Part shown: positions 1 through 4,594 of the stretch, piece by piece
Numbering within the stretch: the stretch's first letter is position 1
Layout of the letters: each line of letters starts with the position of its first letter
Assembly (NCBI GenBank): GCA_011390695.1
Contig: JAABRW010000063.1
Span: 1 to 5,821 of the forward strand
Length of the DNA stretch: 5,821 nucleotides
Origin: Desulfotignum sp.
GTDB taxonomy: Bacteria; Desulfobacterota; Desulfobacteria; Desulfobacterales; Desulfobacteraceae
Direction: 5' to 3'
Translations under genes and position numbers: made by a program
The notes under the pieces: generated by a model
Seen by the model: only the letters and a program-made list of their open reading frames with translations
Told to the model about the DNA's origin: nothing
Databases searched by the model: none

Positions 1-32
1 GCCAGGGCCACGATGATCTTATCGGTCCCCAT
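1..32 (-). CDS. feoB: FeoB ferrous iron transport protein, N-terminal start only (partial)
   Basis: Only the first 10 codons and part of the eleventh are inside the window. The minus strand reads MGTDKIIVALA from an ATG at 32-30. Lys-Ile-Ile-Val-Ala-Leu-Ala is the first beta strand that leads into the G1 (P-loop) of the FeoB GTPase domain. FeoB is the inner-membrane ferrous iron permease with a cytoplasmic G-protein domain. The start codon lies inside the end of feoA (14-base overlap with the feoA stop at 19-21), which is the usual feoAB order and implies translational coupling. Purine-rich GAGG sequences 3 and 9 bases upstream of the ATG can serve as the ribosome binding site. The rest of the gene lies off the left edge, so completeness cannot be judged. 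Identification rests on this short motif plus the feoA neighbour. Confidence 0.8.
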   Translation of the reverse strand, partial: MGTDKIIVAL

Positions 33-267
33 CTGCCTCTACCTCTACGAACCGGGCCTCTTCATGGCGCAGGCTGATGGAATATCCCTCGATCTCCACC
101 TGCATGGGATCTTCCAGGGGGGCGTTGCGGATCACCCGCAATGTCAGGCCCGAAAAGATTCCCATATCCAGAAGGCGCTTCCCCAGCATGTTTGCGGCGG
201 ACAGCCCGGTGATGGTGCAACTGCTTCCCGGTGTGAGTTGGTCAAGCGTCATAATGCTTCCCATCAT
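19..267 (-). CDS. feoA: FeoA family ferrous iron transport accessory protein
   Basis: This is a small SH3-like cytoplasmic protein that works with the FeoB permease in Fe(II) uptake. The sequence shows the FeoA pattern: an opening MTLDQLTPG, then GLSAANMLGKRLLDMGIFSG in the middle (the family's short helix followed by the conserved L-x-x-M-G-hydrophobic-x-x-G turn), then a beta-rich end with PLEDPMQVEIEGY and SISLRHEEARFVEV. The longest reading frame begins with ATG at 267 (82 residues). The ATG at 252-250 gives MTLDQL..., the normal family start, a 77-residue protein and a GGGAAG purine run a few bases upstream, so I favour 252 as the true start. The gene overlaps feoB by 14 bases. A Fur-box-like sequence and a sigma70-type promoter lie just upstream at 298-325. 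Identity is secure; only the exact start is uncertain. Confidence 0.93.
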   Translation of the reverse strand: MMGSIMTLDQLTPGSSCTITGLSAANMLGKRLLDMGIFSGLTLRVIRNAPLEDPMQVEIEGYSISLRHEEARFVEVEADGDR

Positions 268-297
268 TTAGTTAAGATATCAAAACAATAACTTTTA

Positions 298-325
298 TAT
301 ATAACAATTTCAATATTATTATCAA
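298..325 (-). promoter_or_regulatory. Candidate sigma70 promoter for feoAB
   Basis: On the minus strand TTGATA (325-320) is followed after 16 bases by TATATA (303-298), a reasonable -35/-10 pair in a very AT-rich stretch. Transcription would begin about 40 bases upstream of the preferred feoA start at 252. The -35 element overlaps the Fur-box-like sequence at 310-324, so a bound repressor would block RNA polymerase. AT-rich DNA yields such matches by chance, so this is a candidate only. Confidence 0.45.
310..324 (-). promoter_or_regulatory. Fur-box-like operator upstream of feoA
   Basis: The plus strand reads TCAATATTATTATCA, which matches the classic 7-1-7 Fur site (TGATAAT-N-ATTATCA) at 12 of 15 positions counting the free centre. 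The half next to the -35 element (ATTATCA) is perfect and the other half is degenerate. It overlaps the -35 hexamer of the feoAB promoter candidate. Iron-dependent repression of feo by Fur is well established in proteobacteria. The Fur-family gene in this window is more likely a zinc regulator, so the cognate Fur would be encoded elsewhere. Confidence 0.5.
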
Positions 326-340
326 AGTTATTCAAGACTA

Positions 341-553
341 ACAAAAAAATATGGGCCATATATTTCATGGCATGGGTTTTTTGTCAAGCGGTTTTTATAA
401 ATTTTTTTCAGCAGACTTTGAAGCAGGCATTCGGCTGGAAATTCAACTGATCGGATCGATTCTCACCGCTGCGGAATCGATGTGTATCATGGTGGCCTAT
501 CTCTCCCCCTCTGCTGTGCGACCTGGAATGTTTATATGAAAAAAAAGAGCTCT
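341..553. other. Non-coding stretch with several short inverted repeats
   Basis: No convincing gene is present between the feo promoter and the operator-like repeat at 554-592. Visible structures are a perfect 13-base palindrome ATATGGGCCATAT (349-361), a hairpin GCCAT/ATGGC near 356-372 with a T6 run a few bases downstream, and an 8-bp inverted repeat ATCGATTC (455-462) with GAATCGAT (474-481) separated by 11 bases. A 62-codon open frame at 351-539 has no ribosome binding site and its third codon positions are not G/C-biased as in the neighbouring genes, so I do not call it. The stretch could hold a small RNA or a long 5' leader, but I recognise no known RNA family; there is no cobalamin riboswitch signature. 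Confidence 0.4.
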
Positions 554-592
554 AACTACAAAAATATTGAAATTCTAAATATTTTTGTAGTT
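554..592. repeat. Perfect 15-bp inverted repeat, probable operator of the DUF1007-nicO operon
   Basis: The left arm AACTACAAAAATATT (554-568) and its exact reverse complement (578-592) flank a 9-base spacer. The arms are AT-rich and no T-run follows on either strand, so a terminator is unlikely. It sits 110 bases upstream of the DUF1007 start in a non-coding gap, where a dimeric or tetrameric regulator could bind. It does not match the GTGTTAC-type NikR half-site I know for Desulfovibrio, nor the Fur-like box or the TTGCAA repeat elsewhere in this window. Directly beyond it are two more small palindromes, CCATATATGG (593-602) and GGTAGTACC (601-609). The regulator is unknown. Confidence 0.5.
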
Positions 593-639
593 CCATATAT
601 GGTAGTACCAACCATCTATTGTTTTCTCCACACTTGTTC

Positions 640-668
640 TTGACACCGCCGGCCTGGTATGGTCTTTT
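640..668 (+). promoter_or_regulatory. Weak promoter candidate for the DUF1007-nicO operon
   Basis: A perfect -35 hexamer TTGACA lies at 640-645, but the sequence 17 bases on (TCTTTT, 663-668) is a poor -10 element. If used, transcription would start about 25 bases before the GTG start at 702. The poor -10 suggests either that an activator is needed, possibly at the 554-592 repeat, or that the true promoter lies elsewhere in the gap. Confidence 0.25.
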
Positions 669-701
669 AAACCTGCATGGCGTGATGGCTCAGGGGGAGA
701 G

Positions 702-1322
702 GTGAAAGGGTTGAAAAACAGAATGGTATGGCAGTGGTGCATGGCAGTGGGATGCCTGTGCCTGGGGGCGGGTATGGCAGGACAGGCTGCAGCCCATCCC
801 CATGAATTCATCGACACCCGCCTGGTGGTTTACCTGGATGACCGGGGCATCAACGGATTTCGCCAGTACTGGACTTTTGACGACCTGTTTTCCGCATGGA
901 TCATCGCGGATTTCGATCTTGACAAAGACGGCCGCTTCAACGCGGCAGAGCTGAACACCTTGTATGAACAGACCTTTTCAAATCTTGAAAACTACGGGTT
1001 TTTTACTCGGGTATTGTATCAGGGCCGGGAGATACCGGTGACGCAGGTGCAGGATTTTTTTGTGGAGATCGAAAACGGCCGGGCCGTGTATTCTTTTTTT
1101 GTGCCCCTGGCCATGGACATCCCGGAACCCCGGGAGATTGTCATTGCTGTGTATGATGAAACCTTTTACACCCAGATCATGTTTCCGCCGAAAAAAATCG
1201 AATTTAAAGGGGACCAGGAAGCCTGGCGGATCGATACCACCCCCCGGAAGATGCCGGAGTTCCGTTTCTACTACGGCATGCTGATCCCCACGGCGGTGCG
1301 GATCACCATCGGTCCCCCATGA
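702..1322 (+). CDS. DUF1007 family secreted protein, partner of a NicO-type metal transporter
   Basis: This 206-residue protein belongs to the DUF1007 family, annotated as a periplasmic component of metal transport and usually encoded next to NicO/RcnA-like permeases. It starts at GTG 702 behind AGGGGGAG. Residues 1-31 look like a Sec signal peptide: basic start, hydrophobic core around 9-26, then AQAAA-like small residues. The predicted mature start carries His32-Pro-His34-Glu, a typical metal-binding N-terminus. Residues 72-83 form an EF-hand-like loop (Asp72, Asp74, Asp76, Gly77, Glu83), a feature often seen in this family. Conserved-looking aromatic and acidic patches follow (YWTFDDLFSAW, YDETFY). 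The stop overlaps the next start as ATGA, so the two genes form a coupled operon. The role is inferred: periplasmic metal sensing or delivery to the adjacent transporter, with nickel or cobalt as the most likely ligand. No biochemical function is established for the family as far as I know. Confidence 0.85.
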   Translation: MKGLKNRMVWQWCMAVGCLCLGAGMAGQAAAHPHEFIDTRLVVYLDDRGINGFRQYWTFDDLFSAWIIADFDLDKDGRFNAAELNTLYEQTFSNLENYGFFTRVLYQGREIPVTQVQDFFVEIENGRAVYSFFVPLAMDIPEPREIVIAVYDETFYTQIMFPPKKIEFKGDQEAWRIDTTPRKMPEFRFYYGMLIPTAVRITIGPP

Positions 1323-2248
1323 CACGCACGGGTCTGTGGTTCATTGTGCTGGCGGCCCTGTGCCTGCTGCCGGCAGTTGCTCCGGGTGCCAACCCGTTCC
1401 TGCCTCCGGACAGTCCCCGGCAGGAAAAAAGGGACACCGGGTTCCGGCCGGGGGACTGCCTGCCGGAACCGGTTCTGCAGGCGGGCGGTCGGGCCCTGGC
1501 AGCCATTGTCGCATGGCAGGCTTTGATCCGGCACAAGGCGGCGGATGTTGCCCGTGAGATCAAACAGGACCCCCTGGGGCCGGCGTTCTGGGTCTATCTG
1601 GGGCTGGCCTTTGCCTACGGGGTGATCCATGCCCTGGGGCCGGGACACGGCAAGGTGTTTATGGGAGCGTATTTTCTGACCCGGGACGCCACGCTGGGGC
1701 AGGGGGTGCTGGCCGGTACCCTTATCGGTTTTCTCCATGTGTTTTCCGCAACAATCCTGGTGCTCTTGTTTTATTTTGTCCTGAACGCCGGCGGACCGGG
1801 CGGGGTGGATCAGGCCGGAAAACAGCTGCAGACAATCAGTGCGGCAATGGTCTGCCTGTTGGGCCTGTTTCTGGCGGGCCGGTCCGGCATGAAAATTTGC
1901 CGGGGCCGCGGGCCAGGACCCTGGCATGACAGACCGGAAGGAGCGGAAAAAGGCAGCCTGGCAGCCCTGGCCCTGGCAGTGGGACTGGTCCCCTGCCCCG
2001 GGGCCGCCGTGCTGCTGTTTTTTTCCATCTCCCTGGACCTGCTGATACCCGGGCTTTTGTCCATGGTGTTTCTGGCCCTGGGCCTGGCCGTCACCACCAC
2101 CGCTTTTGGATGGGCTGCGTTCTGGGCCCGGCGCTCCCTGGCCGGAAAAACCCCGGGCCGTTCACCGGGCCGGCTGTATCATCTGGCAGGTCTGTCAGGG
2201 GGTGTTTTCATCAGCCTGGTGGGAGCGGCCCTTTTTTTCAGCCCATGA
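1319..2248 (+). CDS. NicO/RcnA-like nickel/cobalt transporter membrane protein
   Basis: This is a 309-residue integral membrane protein of the NicO (nickel/cobalt transporter, RcnA-like) family. Residues 5-23 resemble a signal peptide or first membrane segment, and a polar stretch runs from 25 to 88. About six hydrophobic segments then follow, roughly 90-106, 128-154, 172-188, 213-236, 240-270 and 287-307. The family signature is clear at 103-112 as IHALGPGHGK, where His104 and His110 are expected metal ligands in the membrane. His140 in GFLHVFSAT and the VPCPGAAVLL motif at 224-233 are further family hallmarks. The short loop at 190-210 has one histidine, unlike the long His-rich loop of E. 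coli RcnA. There is no ribosome binding site; the ATG overlaps the DUF1007 stop (ATGA), so translation is coupled. Family members may import or export Ni(II)/Co(II). The sequence does not settle direction or metal. The paired DUF1007 protein argues for a dedicated metal transport unit. Confidence 0.85.
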   Translation: MTRTGLWFIVLAALCLLPAVAPGANPFLPPDSPRQEKRDTGFRPGDCLPEPVLQAGGRALAAIVAWQALIRHKAADVAREIKQDPLGPAFWVYLGLAFAYGVIHALGPGHGKVFMGAYFLTRDATLGQGVLAGTLIGFLHVFSATILVLLFYFVLNAGGPGGVDQAGKQLQTISAAMVCLLGLFLAGRSGMKICRGRGPGPWHDRPEGAEKGSLAALALAVGLVPCPGAAVLLFFSISLDLLIPGLLSMVFLALGLAVTTTAFGWAAFWARRSLAGKTPGRSPGRLYHLAGLSGGVFISLVGAALFFSP

Positions 2249-2261
2249 CCTCCATGGTCGG

Positions 2262-2369
2262 TTACGGGGTGTGGGGACAGGAGTGGGCCAGGATGACCAC
2301 CATGATGAGCAGGGGCTGCAGCATGTAAATCCCTGTGACGATCCGGAATTTGGTTTTGAGCTTGCACAT
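2262..2369 (-). CDS. Possible 35-residue single-span membrane protein
   Basis: A minus-strand open frame of 35 codons runs from ATG 2369 to TAA 2264-2262. It begins MCKLKTKFRIV (basic), continues with a hydrophobic stretch of about 16-18 residues (IYMLQPLLIMVVILA, residues 14-28) and ends SCPHTP, giving an N-in single transmembrane helix with Cys and His after it. Third codon positions are G or C in 30 of 35 codons, as in the neighbouring real genes. It starts 4 bases after the stop of the DUF2325 gene (2376-2374) and ends 13 bases from the convergent nicO stop, so it fills the gap neatly without overlap. There is no Shine-Dalgarno sequence, so translation would depend on coupling to the upstream gene. 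I recognise no family. Chance hydrophobicity cannot be excluded. Confidence 0.45.
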   Translation of the reverse strand: MCKLKTKFRIVTGIYMLQPLLIMVVILAHSCPHTP

Positions 2370-2373
2370 GGCA

Positions 2374-2943
2374 TCAATTGAGGGTCACGGTGCTGTCCGG
2401 TTCCAACAGGGCCTGGCTGACAGCGGAAAGGCTGGAGCTGCTCAGTATTTTCAGGGGTTTGTTGTGCCGGCTGCACAACTGCTTGACTTTCCTGCAGGCG
2501 TTGTGGCTGTTGCAGTTTATCGGACAAAGCACCAGGTCGCAGCGTTTGACCTTGGCCTCCATATTGTCGCTGGCGTTTTTCATACGTCCGTCGTGATAAT
2601 GGAACTCACCCCCGGTTTTTTCGGCCAATTTTTGTTTTTCCAGGTCAAGCCGTTCTGTCATGATGTCCAGCTGTCGGCGGATGGTGAAGATTTCAGTCAT
2701 GTTGGCATGGGCCTGCATGTGAACCTCGCCGGCGATATCCGCCAGCAGTTCCGGGCTGGTTTTTTTGTGGGATACAATGGCATAGAACAGCGGGCCCACA
2801 TCGCCGGTCTCTATGTGTTCCGCCCACAAAGCCGGTATTTCCCGTTCCTGCATGCTCGCAATGCGTGTCATCTGTCCGGCCGACTGGTTCCGGATAAAAT
2901 TGTTCACCTTTAGAGAAACATTGTTCTCTCCCCCCAGCTTCAA
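2374..2943 (-). CDS. DUF2325-family protein, C-terminal part of a frameshifted gene
   Basis: This long fragment (189 codons counted from a TTG at 2943; the frame is open from 2985) carries the recognisable domain. Residues 83-109 form a likely coiled coil (RRQLDIMTERLDLEKQKLAEK region). GGEFHYHDG follows at 111-119, then CDLVLCPINCNSHNAC at 135-150, VKQLC at 153-157 and KPLKILSSSSLSA at 162-174. The His-x-Asp-Gly, the Asp-hydrophobic-x-Cys, the Ser-His-Asn, the downstream Cys and the Ser-rich strand are the DUF2325 pattern. The usual beta strand with a VGG motif before the HDG segment is not evident. The natural N-terminus lies upstream in another frame (2940-3110), so this piece is probably not translated from its own start; no ribosome binding site precedes the TTG. 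Five to six cysteines and several histidines would suit metal or redox chemistry, but the family's function is not established. It is followed by the small membrane ORF at 2262-2369. Confidence 0.7.
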   Translation of the reverse strand: MKLGGENNVSLKVNNFIRNQSAGQMTRIASMQEREIPALWAEHIETGDVGPLFYAIVSHKKTSPELLADIAGEVHMQAHANMTEIFTIRRQLDIMTERLDLEKQKLAEKTGGEFHYHDGRMKNASDNMEAKVKRCDLVLCPINCNSHNACRKVKQLCSRHNKPLKILSSSSLSAVSQALLEPDSTVTLN

Positions 2944-3110
2944 TATGATTTTCTGGTGATATTCATAGGTTTCATGGATTTGACATCATAGCCGCATTTT
3001 TTCAGGATGGACCGGTGTTTTTCCACGGTGAGCATCACCCCTGTCACCGGACATTTTAAATGATCCGGAATTTCCCATATGGGTGAAAAATGGTGCAGTT
3101 TGTCAGACAT
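2940..3110 (-). pseudogene. N-terminal fragment of the frameshifted DUF2325 gene
   Basis: A 56-codon frame starts at ATG 3110 behind a strong GGAGG (3123-3119, 8-base spacing) and ends at TGA 2942-2940. It encodes MSDKLHHFSPIWEIPDHLKC, then CPVTGVMLTVEKHRSILKKC and a short divergent tail. The W-E-I-P followed by K-C-P-V-T-G is the N-terminal signature I associate with longer DUF2325 proteins. In the -1 frame, just after Lys47-Pro48, the sequence continues YEYHQKIILKLGGENNVS straight into the C-terminal fragment, matching the Tyr-acid-x-His motif expected at this point. Adding one base near 2967 would restore a continuous protein of about 245 residues. The break must lie between 2985, where the second frame opens, and 2943. 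It may be a real inactivating mutation, an assembly error, or less likely a -1 frameshift during translation; I see no classical slippery heptamer. Confidence 0.7.
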
Positions 3111-3156
3111 GATCGTTACCTCCGCAGTCAGGTTGAAATTGATTTCGCAGAAAAAT

Positions 3157-3162
3157 ATTATA
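3157..3162 (-). promoter_or_regulatory. Candidate -10 element for the DUF2325 gene
   Basis: The minus strand has a perfect TATAAT at 3162-3157 in an AT-rich stretch, about 47 bases upstream of the ATG at 3110. The only -35-like hexamer nearby (TTTACA, 3181-3176) is too close at 13 bases, so the -35 is weak or replaced by an activator. AT-rich DNA makes chance matches likely. Confidence 0.3.
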
Positions 3163-3219
3163 AAAAATAATACTTTGTAAAGAAAAAAATGTTAGCCTTA
3201 ACTTAAAAAATATCCATTA

Positions 3220-3247
3220 TTGACAAACCGTTATTACATCATATTTT
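3220..3247 (+). promoter_or_regulatory. Candidate sigma70 promoter for wrbA
   Basis: TTGACA at 3220-3225, a 16-base spacer and TATTTT at 3242-3247 make a plausible promoter with a leader of about 30 bases before the wrbA ATG. A perfect TATAAT at 3261-3266 is also present, but a start from it would fall inside the ribosome binding site, so the upstream pair is preferred. The intergenic region is shared with the divergent DUF2325 gene. Confidence 0.45.
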
Positions 3248-3285
3248 TAAAACCAGTTCTTATAATCTGAAAGGAGGGTCTTGCC

Positions 3286-3897
3286 ATGAAAATCCTGATC
3301 GTTTTTTATTCCACCTACGGCCATGTGTATGAGATGGCCAAAGCGGTTGCCCAGGGCGCAGAACAGATTCCAGGTGCTGACGTGGATATCCGGCAGGTGC
3401 CGGAGACGCTTTCTGCGGATGTGCTGGAAAAAATGGGGGCAATTGCGGCGAAAAAAGCGTTTTCCCATGTGCCGGTGTGCACGGTGGAGGAACTGGAAAA
3501 AGCGGATGCCGTCATTTTCGGCACCCCCACCCGGTTCGGCAACATGTGCGGCCAGATGCGCCAGTTTCTGGATGCCACCGGCCAGCTGTGGGCCAACGGT
3601 TCTTTGATCGGCAAGGTGGGCAGTGTGTTTGTCAGCACCGCCACCCAGCACGGGGGTCAGGAATCCACCATCCTGTCTTTCCATACAACGCTCCTGCACC
3701 ACGGGTTTGTGGTGGTGGGCCTGCCCTATGCATTCCAGGGACAGATGCGCATCGATGAAGTCACCGGCGGATCCCCCTATGGCGCATCCACCATAGCCGG
3801 GGGAGACGGGGCCAGGATGCCCTCTGAAAATGACCTGGCAGGGGCCCGGTTCCAGGGAAACCATGTGGCAAAAATTGCAGCGAAGCTGGCGGGTTAA
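3286..3897 (+). CDS. wrbA: WrbA-type NAD(P)H:quinone oxidoreductase (flavodoxin-like)
   Basis: This 203-residue cytoplasmic flavoprotein is predicted to bind FMN, reduce quinones by two electrons from NAD(P)H and so avoid semiquinone radicals. It starts at ATG 3286 behind AAGGAGGG. The flavodoxin phosphate loop is [11 protein letters not shown] at residues 8-18. The family signature [19 protein letters not shown] spans about 80-100 and contacts the isoalloxazine. The conserved [14 protein letters not shown] and GLPY segments lie between about 123 and 150, and [20 protein letters not shown] spans about 160-182. Length and motif order are normal for WrbA, which forms tetramers. It stands alone: divergent from the DUF2325 gene and convergent with the Fur-family gene, with 60 bases between the stops. 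A link to metal stress is only suggested by position. WrbA identity is secure from the motifs; the physiological partner is unknown. Confidence 0.95.
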   Translation: MKILIVFYSTYGHVYEMAKAVAQGAEQIPGADVDIRQVPETLSADVLEKMGAIAAKKAFSHVPVCTVEELEKADAVIFGTPTRFGNMCGQMRQFLDATGQLWANGSLIGKVGSVFVSTATQHGGQESTILSFHTTLLHHGFVVVGLPYAFQGQMRIDEVTGGSPYGASTIAGGDGARMPSENDLAGARFQGNHVAKIAAKLAG

Positions 3898-3944
3898 CGG
3901 GTCTGGTTTTCAGCGTGTAAACAAAGGCTCCAACTTGCCGCTAC

Positions 3945-3960
3945 TGATCCGGCCGGATCA
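3945..3960. repeat. Perfect 16-base palindrome at the wrbA/fur-family convergence
   Basis: TGATCCGGCCGGATCA is its own reverse complement and includes the Fur-family stop codon (3960-3958). As RNA it could form a 6-bp stem with a GGCC loop on either strand, but no T-run follows, so it is at best a weak bidirectional terminator. It may simply be chance. Confidence 0.3.
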
Positions 3961-4341
3961 ACGCCCGGCACATCGGTCACACAGCCCTGACAGAAAAACG
4001 TCATGGCTTTCAAGAACAAATCCGTCCGGCACGATGTGATCCTCTTTTAATGCGCACCCGGGCAGGTCCATCACGCGGTTGCACCCATTGCAGTGAAAAT
4101 GGTGATGGTGGGATTTGTGCGCCCGTTCGTACCGGGTGCCCAGGTCCGGGTGTTTGACCTGCCTGATCCGGCCTTCCGCAACCAGCTGCTTGATGTTGCG
4201 GTACACCGTTGCCTGGTTCAGGGAGGGCACGATCCGGCTGCCGTATGCCAGTATTTCCGGAATGGCCAGCAGTCTGTCATGCTGCCTGAAAACCTTTTCA
4301 ATGGCCTGTCTCTGGGCGGTTTGGCGTTTCATTTTTTTCAT
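3958..4341 (-). CDS. Fur-family metalloregulator, probably Zur-type
   Basis: This is a winged-helix DNA-binding repressor of the Fur/Zur/PerR family, 127 residues if started at ATG 4341. ATG 4332 is equally possible, and the open frame extends to a TTG at 4380 with no family resemblance in the extra residues. The N-terminal helix MKKMKRQTAQRQAIEKVF is typical. The recognition helix region is PSLNQATVYRNIKQLVAEG (39-57), followed by the wing (IRQV...LGTRYERA). The regulatory metal region is SHHHHFHC (77-84). Two CxxC pairs, Cys84/Cys87 and Cys121/Cys124, form the structural zinc site. It is divergent from znuA across a perfect inverted repeat that overlaps both promoter candidates, which points to zinc-responsive control and autoregulation. 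Sequence motifs alone cannot separate Zur from PerR or Fur, so the Zur reading rests on context. It converges on wrbA. Confidence 0.9.
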   Translation of the reverse strand: MKKMKRQTAQRQAIEKVFRQHDRLLAIPEILAYGSRIVPSLNQATVYRNIKQLVAEGRIRQVKHPDLGTRYERAHKSHHHHFHCNGCNRVMDLPGCALKEDHIVPDGFVLESHDVFLSGLCDRCAGR

Positions 4342-4395
4342 CTCACAAGGCAGTATATCTGAACCTTTCACCCTTTGCAAGATATCAGTCAGGTG

Positions 4396-4424
4396 TTGAC
4401 AAATATCCTTTGACAGCCTATTTA
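4396..4424 (+). promoter_or_regulatory. Candidate promoter for znuA
   Basis: A perfect TTGACA (4396-4401) is followed after 17 bases by TATTTA (4419-4424). The -10 element lies inside the left arm of the 4417-4456 inverted repeat, so a bound regulator would block initiation. The resulting leader would be about 165 bases long before the znuA ATG. Confidence 0.45.
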
Positions 4425-4430
4425 TTGCAA
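4402..4430 (-). promoter_or_regulatory. Candidate promoter for the Fur-family gene
   Basis: On the minus strand TTGCAA (4430-4425) and GATATT (4407-4402) are separated by 17 bases. The -35 falls within the left arm of the inverted repeat, giving a simple route for autoregulation. It matches the consensus at 4 of 6 positions in each element. Confidence 0.35.
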
Positions 4431-4456
4431 ATGCACTATCATTTGCAATAAATAGG
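4417..4456. promoter_or_regulatory. Perfect 16-bp inverted repeat, probable operator between the Fur-family gene and znuA
   Basis: The left arm CCTATTTATTGCAAAT (4417-4432) and its exact reverse complement (4441-4456) flank an 8-base spacer. It lies in the divergent intergenic region and overlaps both candidate promoters. There is no T-run after it, so it is not a typical terminator. Fur-family proteins bind dyad-symmetric AT-rich sites, and the arrangement is what a self-regulating Zur would use. The core TTGCAA resembles the TTGCAA half-site reported for Streptomyces Nur (a nickel-responsive Fur-family protein), though the spacing here (12 bases between TTGCAA elements) differs. The binding protein is inferred. 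Confidence 0.7.
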
Positions 4457-4514
4457 GGCTGATGTTTTAGAAAGGGGGTGTGGTTTTAAAAGTGGAAAAA
4501 AGGCCTGGATAAAA

Positions 4515-4545
4515 ATGGTTTTTTTGAAAGAAACCATGGCGGTTT
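4515..4545 (+). other. Alternative hairpins in the znuA leader
   Basis: ATGGTTT (4515-4521) can pair with AAACCAT (4531-4537), extendable by a few A-U/G-U pairs. Alternatively AAACC (4531-4535) can pair with GGTTT (4541-4545). The two structures share the same middle segment and exclude each other. There is no clear terminator or ribosome-binding-site occlusion, so a regulatory role is speculative. Confidence 0.25.
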
Positions 4546-4594
4546 GGTAAATTTTGGTATAAAAAAATACTTGTTGCTGTACAAGGAGGAAAAA

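Noticed and set aside
351..539. 62-codon plus-strand open frame in the gap upstream of the DUF1007 gene
   Set aside because: It has no ribosome binding site, its third codon positions are not G/C-biased as in the neighbouring genes, and it resembles no family I know.
554..592. Reading the AT-rich inverted repeat as a rho-independent terminator
   Set aside because: The stem is almost all A/T, there is no T-run after it on either strand, and no gene ends just upstream.
600..700. Cobalamin or other metal riboswitch upstream of the nickel/cobalt operon
   Set aside because: I find no B12-box or other conserved riboswitch core in the leader.
575..817. 80-codon minus-strand frame overlapping the DUF1007 start
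   Set aside because: It spans the signal-peptide coding region of a well-supported gene and the operator-like repeat; its composition looks like an antisense shadow.
2335..2913. 192-codon plus-strand frame opposite the DUF2325 gene
   Set aside because: The opposite strand carries clear DUF2325 motifs; this frame has no ribosome binding site and no recognisable domain.
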